A stretch of 64,000 nt of DNA from Pseudomonas viridiflava. GTDB taxonomy: Bacteria; Pseudomonadota; Gammaproteobacteria; Pseudomonadales; Pseudomonadaceae. Below, piece after piece: positions 58,952 to 64,000 of this stretch; position 1 is the stretch's first letter, and each line of letters begins with the position of its first letter. The notes beneath the pieces were generated by a model. The model was not told the DNA's origin. It ran no database searches and was given only the letters and a program-made list of their open reading frames with translations. Where the stretch lies: the NCBI RefSeq assembly GCF_900573885.1, contig NZ_UPSE01000601.1, positions 124,001-188,000 on the forward strand. Reading direction: 5' to 3'. The position numbers were made by a program, and so were the translations under genes.

Positions 58952-58984
58952 GTTCGATAAACGCCCAATTAGTCGATTATCGGA
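58952..58984 (+). promoter_or_regulatory. Candidate PcaR sites upstream of pcaK
   Basis: GTTCGATAAACGCCC (58952) and an inverted TCGATTATCGGA (58973) resemble the PcaR half site found before pcaR. They lie about 225-255 bp before pcaK but only about 90-120 bp before the short ORF at 59075. Confidence 0.55.
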
Positions 58985-59074
58985 TTGAATCGCCCCCTTC
59001 CCGCTGCGTACTGTTCGCCCAGTCGCCTCTGCGACCCACGCTTTGCTTCCAATAAAAACAAATGAGAGCCAGCC

Positions 59075-59212
59075 ATGGATTTGCGTTCGCCGCAGCGCGT
59101 TTGCGCTTCGCTGATGTCTGCTGCGCAGCGCCTGTTCAGCTCGTCTTTCATTCCTGTTCCATTCGCCTGCAGTGCCATGGCGAAGAAAAACTCACAGGAA
59201 TTGCTCGCATGA
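59075..59212 (+). CDS. Short ORF coupled to pcaK
   Basis: 45 codons (starts MDLRSPQRVCASLMSAAQRL, ends AMAKKNSQELLA) with its TGA overlapping the pcaK ATG (ATGA). A weak GAGAGCC precedes the ATG. No family recognised and no signal peptide. It may be a translated leader; otherwise this is simply a long 5' untranslated region. Confidence 0.35.
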   Translation: MDLRSPQRVCASLMSAAQRLFSSSFIPVPFACSAMAKKNSQELLA

Positions 59213-60558
59213 CCAGCCCTGCTCACATGCCCACCAGCGGCACACTCGACGTACAAACCTTTATCAATGCCCAGCCGCTATCACGCTATCAATGGCGAAT
59301 CGTGCTGTTGTGTTTTCTCATCGTTTTCCTCGATGGCCTCGACACCGCGGCCATGGGCTTTATCGCGCCGGCTCTGACCCAGGATTGGGGCGTGGACCGC
59401 GCCAGCCTCGGCCCGGTAATGAGCGCCGCGCTGATCGGCATGGTCTTCGGCGCCCTCGGTTCCGGGCCGCTGGCAGACCGCTTCGGGCGCAAGGTGGTGC
59501 TGGTTGTGGCGGTCGCCGTGTTCGGGTTTTTCAGCCTGGTTTCCGCGTTCAGCACCAGCCTTGATCAACTGCTCGTGCTGCGGTTGCTCACTGGCCTGGG
59601 TCTTGGCGCAGCCATGCCGAACGCCACCACGCTGCTGTCGGAATACACGCCCGAACGTTTGAAGTCGTTGCTGGTAACCAGCATGTTTTGCGGCTTCAAC
59701 TTGGGCATGGCCGGCGGTGGTTTTATTTCCGCGAAAATGATTCCGGCGTACGGCTGGCATAGCTTGCTGCTGCTGGGCGGCATCTTGCCGTTGATGCTGA
59801 CGGTGGTGTTGCTGGTGTGGCTGCCGGAGTCGGCGCGGTTTCTGGTGGTGGGCAATCGCGGGGCCGACAAGGTGCGCAAAGTGCTCGCGCCTATTTCGCC
59901 GGCTGAAGTCGGTCTGGCCAATGACTTCAGCGTGCCGGAACAGAAAACCGTGCAAAGCCGCAATGTGCTCAAGGTGGTGTTTGCCGGCACTTACAGCGCC
60001 GGCACCTTGTTGCTGTGGCTGACCTATTTCATGGGCCTAGTGATCGTCTACTTGCTCACCAGCTGGCTGCCAACCCTCATGCGCGACAGCGGCGCGAGCA
60101 TGGAGCAGGCCGCGTTTATCGGCGCATTGTTCCAGTTTGGTGGCGTGCTGAGCGCGGTAGGCGTGGGCTGGGCGATGGACAAGTTCAACCCGCACAAAGT
60201 CATCGGTACGTTCTACTTGCTGGCCGGCGTGTTCGCCTACTTTGTGGGCCAGAGCCTTGGCCAGGTCACCGTGCTGGCCACCCTGGTGCTGCTGGCGGGT
60301 ATGTGCATCAACGGTGCGCAGTCGGCCATGCCTTCGCTCGCGGCACGTTTTTACCCAACCCAGGGCCGCGCTACCGGCGTGTCGTGGATGCTCGGCATCG
60401 GCCGCTTCGGCGCCATTCTGGGTGCGTGGATCGGCGCCACGTTGCTGGGCCTGGGCTGGAATTTCGAGCAGGTGCTTACTGCCTTGGTCGTGCCGGCCGC
60501 CGTGGCCAGCGTGGCGGTGGTTATCAAGGGTTTGGTCAGCCACGCCGACGCCACGTAA
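59209..60558 (+). CDS. pcaK: 4-hydroxybenzoate/protocatechuate transporter PcaK (MFS)
   Basis: A 449-residue major facilitator of the aromatic acid:H+ symporter family with 12 helices. Helix 1 carries FLDGLDTAAMGFIAPAL, with the conserved DGxD motif; the 2-3 loop reads GPLADRFGRKVVL. It imports 4-hydroxybenzoate or protocatechuate for the pcaHG enzymes. AGGAA precedes the ATG at 59209. A 49-residue upstream extension in frame is rejected because no start signal supports it. Confidence 0.92.
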   Translation: MTSPAHMPTSGTLDVQTFINAQPLSRYQWRIVLLCFLIVFLDGLDTAAMGFIAPALTQDWGVDRASLGPVMSAALIGMVFGALGSGPLADRFGRKVVLVVAVAVFGFFSLVSAFSTSLDQLLVLRLLTGLGLGAAMPNATTLLSEYTPERLKSLLVTSMFCGFNLGMAGGGFISAKMIPAYGWHSLLLLGGILPLMLTVVLLVWLPESARFLVVGNRGADKVRKVLAPISPAEVGLANDFSVPEQKTVQSRNVLKVVFAGTYSAGTLLLWLTYFMGLVIVYLLTSWLPTLMRDSGASMEQAAFIGALFQFGGVLSAVGVGWAMDKFNPHKVIGTFYLLAGVFAYFVGQSLGQVTVLATLVLLAGMCINGAQSAMPSLAARFYPTQGRATGVSWMLGIGRFGAILGAWIGATLLGLGWNFEQVLTALVVPAAVASVAVVIKGLVSHADAT

Positions 60559-60562
60559 GCGG

Positions 60563-60952
60563 CTAGAAACCGCTTTCGCGCATCAACACCGCCGCCACAT
60601 GCGTGGCGCCATCAGCCAGCAGGCTGCGCCGTTGCCCTTCGATCTTCACGTGCCCTCGGGTTTCGTGAAGCGTAGGCGGCGGCGACTCGAGTTGAATCAC
60701 TACCTGAAACAGCGCATCGGTGGGCGCCAGCGCATTGCCGTGGCTGGAGGTCGGCACCGGGCCGCCAAAGCGTGAGGCCAGCATGCGGTGGTTGAGCTGA
60801 TTGGCGCGGGTGCTGCCGATCGCCAACACATGGCCAGGCACAGCGAACGGTTGGCCGTCGGGGTAGAAACGCACGGCATCGCCAATGCGCAAACCGTGAA
60901 CCTGGTCTTGCTCGACGTAGGCGTCCACTTGCCAACTGTGGTTGGCTTCGCT
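60563..60952 (-). pseudogene. 3' remnant of a HlyD-like membrane-fusion protein gene
   Basis: About 130 codons read continuously (SWQVDAYVEQDQVHGLRIGD and onward, then RMLASRFGGPVPTS and a normal stop). They match the C-terminal part of HlyD/site-2-protease-type adaptor proteins, which are usually several hundred residues long. Upstream of 60952 the frame meets a stop at once and the base composition changes. The 5' part has been lost or displaced by the mobile element on the right. Family call moderate. Confidence 0.6.
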
Positions 60953-60979
60953 TTAGAAGACCGATCGAATGCGTTTAGA

Positions 60980-61486
60980 TCAATTAGGTTCGTGGAGATA
61001 TTGATCAAACCAGATCGTGGCGATAGCTAGAGCGGCATCGCAAGCTGCTTCGCGCGACGCGAAGGGGCCGTTAGCATCGCCCGCAATTACGTTAAATCCG
61101 GATCCTTCCTCGAGCTCGACAATCGTTTGCACCTTTATGACCACAGAAGCAGGTGAGTTAGCCCAGCTAAACCTGACAAGGACTTTTCGCTGGCATGGAG
61201 TGGCGAGGAAACTCTCAGTCAAAACGTGATCGGGCAGATCAACCACATTTGGACTGGTTCGCCGCCTACTAGGGAGAGCGGAAGGAGAAGCTTTGCTGAA
61301 GGGAAAAAGCAGCGAACGCACTAAACGTATCAATGGATGCGGCTGGGGAGCAGCTGTCGACTTTCGAAAAGCCTTCAGAACAGCAGACGCTCCCCTTTCC
61401 TGTTCTTTTAGACTGCGGCCGTTCTGGTCCATCTCTCGGATAACCAGTAACGCTAGTTTTTTTTCAGTTTCTGAAAGTTCTCTCAT
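60980..61486 (-). CDS. Hypothetical protein of the right-hand element
   Basis: 168 residues, no recognised family. The N-terminus is helical and charged (ELSETEKKLALLVIREMDQNG). The C-terminal half looks like a small beta/alpha domain (VVIKVQTIVELEEGSGFNVIAGD; AACDAALAIATIWFDQYL). AT-richer than the pca genes. Followed upstream by 206 bp in which I see no gene. Confidence 0.5.
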   Translation of the reverse strand: MRELSETEKKLALLVIREMDQNGRSLKEQERGASAVLKAFRKSTAAPQPHPLIRLVRSLLFPFSKASPSALPSRRRTSPNVVDLPDHVLTESFLATPCQRKVLVRFSWANSPASVVIKVQTIVELEEGSGFNVIAGDANGPFASREAACDAALAIATIWFDQYLHEPN

Positions 61487-61692
61487 TTTTTGACCTTACA
61501 GTTAGCAATCTTAAGGCTAACGCTAGCAGCCAACGACCCACAATGCGTTGCGGAAAGTCATAGCCATAGGCAGACCAGAGCAGTCAGCAGAACGTCCAAG
61601 CATTCCCCGACGTTTGTTCTCTTCACTACCGGTAAACCCGAATCGCGCTTCTGGCAGATTATCTTGAGAAACAAGGTTTTTTAGAGCGAGAG

Positions 61693-62103
61693 CTAGGACG
61701 GGTTGACGCCAAAAATCGAGCCTGTAGATGAGTCGGACAAATACTCATCTAGAAGTGCGACCGTTTGTAGCAGGCTCGTTCTAAGAGCTGGGAGCGACAA
61801 CGCGATGATAGCTTCGTGACGTTGAGCAAGATGCAGAAACATCTGCAGAACTTTCTCGGAATGAGCAGCGAGCATGATGAGGTGGTATCCGCTTGGGCCG
61901 TTAGTTCCGGCAAGCCAATTCTTCACTGTCCGCTCGTTCGCATCAGTCCACTTTTGTACGGTCTTCAGCGCACAACGGCTGTGCCCTAGCTCGCTCCGTA
62001 ACGCCGCAGCTATGGCGTTCGTGTATAGAACGCTACCCACGCCGTTTGGAAAGTTATTACCCAATTTAGTAATCATTTTTCCGGGGCCTTCTTCTATGGT
62101 CAT
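61693..62103 (-). CDS. Small HTH-like protein, divergent from the recombinase
   Basis: 136 residues. The middle segment (AIAAALRSELGHSRCALKTVQKWTDANERTVKNWLAGTNGPSGYHL) reads as a helix-turn-helix of the type found next to recombinases on integrated elements. The rest is helical. It may regulate the divergent recombinase. The start is 62103 or 62076. Confidence 0.55.
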   Translation of the reverse strand: MTIEEGPGKMITKLGNNFPNGVGSVLYTNAIAAALRSELGHSRCALKTVQKWTDANERTVKNWLAGTNGPSGYHLIMLAAHSEKVLQMFLHLAQRHEAIIALSLPALRTSLLQTVALLDEYLSDSSTGSIFGVNPS

Positions 62104-62177
62104 GAAGGCACATTCTTAACGACTGCCCATAAACAACCGAACAACCCGATAAGCGGGAGAGGGCAAGGGACTTCCTT

Positions 62178-63641
62178 ATGACCCGAAGACATGCCCGCGC
62201 TACGAGTTTAATAGCCGTAGAGAATATTAAGTTTGCGGCTGCCTACGTGCGAATGTCCACTGAGCATCAACAATATTCGACGGAAAATCAGCTCGACGTT
62301 ATCAAGCTATACGCTCTGGAAAATGGTTATGAAATAACCAAGATCTATACGGACGCCGGAAAGAGTGGGCTAACGCTGAGAGGGCGGAAGGGACTCCAGC
62401 AATTGTTTCGTGACGTGGCTGGTTCGGATGTTGGGTATCAAATAATTCTCGTATATGACGTGAGCAGGTGGGGACGCTTTCAGGATCCTGACGAAAGTGC
62501 AACTTATGAGGTCCGCTGCCGACAAGCGGGCGTCGCTGTGGAGTATTGCGCTGAGCAGTTTAAAAATGATGGTTCGGCTATTTCCGGAATTCTAAAAAGT
62601 GTTAAGCGAATGATGGCTGGCGAGTATAGCCGTGAGTTATCAGTAAAAGTTTTCGCCGGGCAGGCCCGGTTAGTTAGATTGGGCTACAGGCTGGGTGGTT
62701 CTCCAGGATATGGCTACAGGCGGCAGTTAATCGATCATTACGGACAGCCTAAAGCAATTCTGGCGAATGGCGAAAGGAAGAGCTTGCAAACAGATCGCGT
62801 GATCCTTGTGCCTGGGCCGGATAAGGAGCAAGAAGTAGTGCGCGAAATTTTTAGACTTTTTGTCGAAGAAAAACTAAGGGTTTCAACAATAGTTACTCTG
62901 CTAAACGCAAAAGGCGTGCCGTGGGGTCATTCGAAACCTTGGAAATACTATCATGTAAGTTCGATACTTAGGAATGAGCGATACATAGGAAACAGTTTGT
63001 GGAATAAAAAATCCACCAAACTAAAGCAGGTTTGCAAGAAGAATTCAGAGGGCGAGTGGGTGCGAGTCGAAAAGGCCTTTAGTCCACTCATAGATGACGT
63101 CCGTTTTTTTGCAGCGCAAGAAATTCTTGAGGCGCGATCGAAAGTGTTATCTGAGGACCAGTTAGTAGACGGGTTGAAATCTATCCTCAATCGCCACGGA
63201 TATCTGTCCGGCGTTCTCGTTCGGGCGGACAAGAGTATCCCATCTATTGGTGTATATGTATCTAGATTTGGTAGTTTGCGGCGTGCTTTTAAATTGGCCG
63301 GTTATGATGGTGTTCGAGATTATTCTTATTTTGAAGCAGATAAGCGGCTTAAGGATGGAGCGGCTGTATGTATCGAAAACATAACTTCCGCGATTCGCGA
63401 ATCTGGCGCCAGCGTCGAGCTTATTGCCAATACACAGACTCTGATCATAAATGAAGAATTGGTGGTTTCGGTTGTTATTGTTAGATATAAGCCGTCCCGT
63501 TTTCTTAGGTATCAGTGGCAAGTAAAGTTTGACTTCAATGCACATCCTGACTTGAATTTGATTGTGAGAATGAGTCCGGGAGAGGTGGCGGTAAAGGATT
63601 ACTTGATAATCCCTACGGTAATGCTGAGGGGGCCGTTTTGA
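62178..63641 (+). CDS. Large serine recombinase
   Basis: 487 residues. Resolvase domain with catalytic Ser27 in YVRMSTEHQQYSTENQ, YDVSRWGRFQDPDES, and the Arg-rich RELSVKVFAGQARL. Then a recombinase (PF07508) domain (GSPGYGYRR; VREIFRLFVEEKLRVSTIVTLLNAKG; SSILRNERYIGNSLWNKK) and a C-terminal DNA-binding part. It would excise or integrate the element. The next ORF overlaps its stop (TTGA). Confidence 0.9.
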   Translation: MTRRHARATSLIAVENIKFAAAYVRMSTEHQQYSTENQLDVIKLYALENGYEITKIYTDAGKSGLTLRGRKGLQQLFRDVAGSDVGYQIILVYDVSRWGRFQDPDESATYEVRCRQAGVAVEYCAEQFKNDGSAISGILKSVKRMMAGEYSRELSVKVFAGQARLVRLGYRLGGSPGYGYRRQLIDHYGQPKAILANGERKSLQTDRVILVPGPDKEQEVVREIFRLFVEEKLRVSTIVTLLNAKGVPWGHSKPWKYYHVSSILRNERYIGNSLWNKKSTKLKQVCKKNSEGEWVRVEKAFSPLIDDVRFFAAQEILEARSKVLSEDQLVDGLKSILNRHGYLSGVLVRADKSIPSIGVYVSRFGSLRRAFKLAGYDGVRDYSYFEADKRLKDGAAVCIENITSAIRESGASVELIANTQTLIINEELVVSVVIVRYKPSRFLRYQWQVKFDFNAHPDLNLIVRMSPGEVAVKDYLIIPTVMLRGPF

Positions 63642-63748
63642 ATATTGAAGAAGGAGCACTTAGAGAGCTTGAGTCATTTCGGTTCGATAATTTAGACGTA
63701 ATAGCCGCGCTAACCAGGCGGACAGCGATCTCGGGAGAAAAAATATGA
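63638..63748 (+). CDS. 36-residue ORF between recombinase and ParB-like gene
   Basis: TTG start overlapping the recombinase stop and a TGA overlapping the ParB-like ATG (ATGA). The predicted peptide is acidic and helical (NIEEGALRELESFRFDNLDV). The precise double overlap suggests it is translated as part of one operon. Confidence 0.5.
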   Translation: MNIEEGALRELESFRFDNLDVIAALTRRTAISGEKI

Positions 63749-64000
63749 TCAGCTCAGATGTTAAGGGAAGCACAGCTTTGCATATTGGTTGTGCTGAGCC
63801 TATACAAAATATCCCCCTAAATAAAATAAGAGTGCTTAATCCCCGCAGCCGAAATCAGCAGGTTTTCGCTAGATTGGTTGAGAATATTTCGACAATTGGT
63901 TTGAAGCGGCCGATTACCGTTACATCCAACGGTGACGCGTATGATCTCATATGTGGGCAAGGCAGGTTCGAAGCGTTTCTCGCCTTAGGTGAGACTAATA
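63745..64000 (+). CDS. ParB/RepB-like N-terminal domain protein (partial)
   Basis: 85 residues to the window edge. ParB nuclease-like domain: IPLNKIRVLNPRSRNQQVFA, VENISTIGLKRPITVT, ICGQGRFEAFLALGET. The G-Q-G-R-x-E-A box is intact. In this setting it belongs to the recombinase element rather than to chromosome partition. Truncated by the window end. Confidence 0.85.
   Translation, partial: MISSDVKGSTALHIGCAEPIQNIPLNKIRVLNPRSRNQQVFARLVENISTIGLKRPITVTSNGDAYDLICGQGRFEAFLALGETN

Noticed and set aside
62148..62165. GCGGGAGAGGGCAAGG near the recombinase, similar to the repeat at 58900-58925
   Set aside because: Could hint at an attachment site, but this repeat family is widespread and the match is short.
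63676..63690. GTTCGATAAT near the ParB-like gene, similar to the PcaR half site
   Set aside because: Lies inside a coding ORF of the mobile element, without a partner half site.
1..64000. Search for rRNA, tRNA and full insertion sequences
   Set aside because: No 16S/23S segments, cloverleaf with a CCA-type acceptor, or DDE transposase was recognised by eye; a tRNA scan would be needed to exclude a missed tRNA.

Overview
The window looks like chromosomal DNA of a Pseudomonas-type gammaproteobacterium. GC is high over most of the 64 kb. The gene set and order (nrdR-ribD-ribE-ribBA-ribH-nusB-thiL-pgpA, later ribA, dxs, and then ispA-xseB) follow the Pseudomonas arrangement as I know it. REP-type palindromes carrying the GGGAGCGGCT core typical of fluorescent pseudomonads occur at several places. 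The species cannot be fixed from sequence alone.

Layout. (1) 0.1-3.2 kb: a sigma-54 activator of the AcoR type, convergent with a GGDEF diguanylate cyclase. (2) 3.4-6.3 kb: a secreted low-complexity protein, two DUF4136 lipoproteins, CmoM and a MazG-like pyrophosphohydrolase. (3) 6.3-11.1 kb: a CoA/acyl-thioester module (MaoC dehydratase, AraC regulator, FabG-like reductase, thiolase) with a duplicated operator-like site. (4) 11.2-12.1 kb: a HigBA-type toxin-antitoxin pair. (5) 12.1-16.3 kb: ompW, then a zinc-type operon (DUF2796, ABC ATPase, FtsX-like permease, DUF3299) behind a Zur-like box. (6) 16.3-24.6 kb: CnoX and a PaoABC-D-like molybdenum hydroxylase with a MocA-like nucleotidyltransferase. 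(7) 24.7-35.4 kb: nrdR and riboflavin genes with an FMN riboswitch, then nusB, thiL, pgpA, a Tat-exported class A beta-lactamase, ribA and btuF. (8) 35.5-43.6 kb: btuB with a cobalamin riboswitch, a chemoreceptor, hemN and dxs.

(9) 43.7-51.2 kb is the most unusual part. Genes that normally sit together (xseB-ispA-dxs) are separated by about 6.5 kb. That interval holds repeats, an epoxide-hydrolase-like gene, a single-chain biotin-dependent acyl-CoA carboxylase, and an AT-richer two-gene cassette that reads as an AB5 toxin. The toxin has a cholera toxin/heat-labile enterotoxin-type ADP-ribosyltransferase A subunit with all key residues, and a small exported B-subunit-like protein. (10) 51.5-54.1 kb: a Gtr-like glycosylation cassette. 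(11) 54.1-60.6 kb: the protocatechuate branch (pcaQ, pcaHG, pcaR, pcaK) with recognisable PcaQ and PcaR operator-like sites. (12) 60.6-64 kb: a gene remnant abutting an AT-richer mobile element with a large serine recombinase, a 36-codon ORF and a ParB-like protein, all overlapping, running off the right edge.

How it fits together: most of the window is conserved core metabolism (flavin, thiamine, isoprenoid, heme, cobalamin uptake) plus aromatic and fatty-acid catabolism. Accessory DNA (toxin pair, glycosylation cassette, recombinase element, TA module) is inserted at operon joints. No rRNA, tRNA or CRISPR was recognised.
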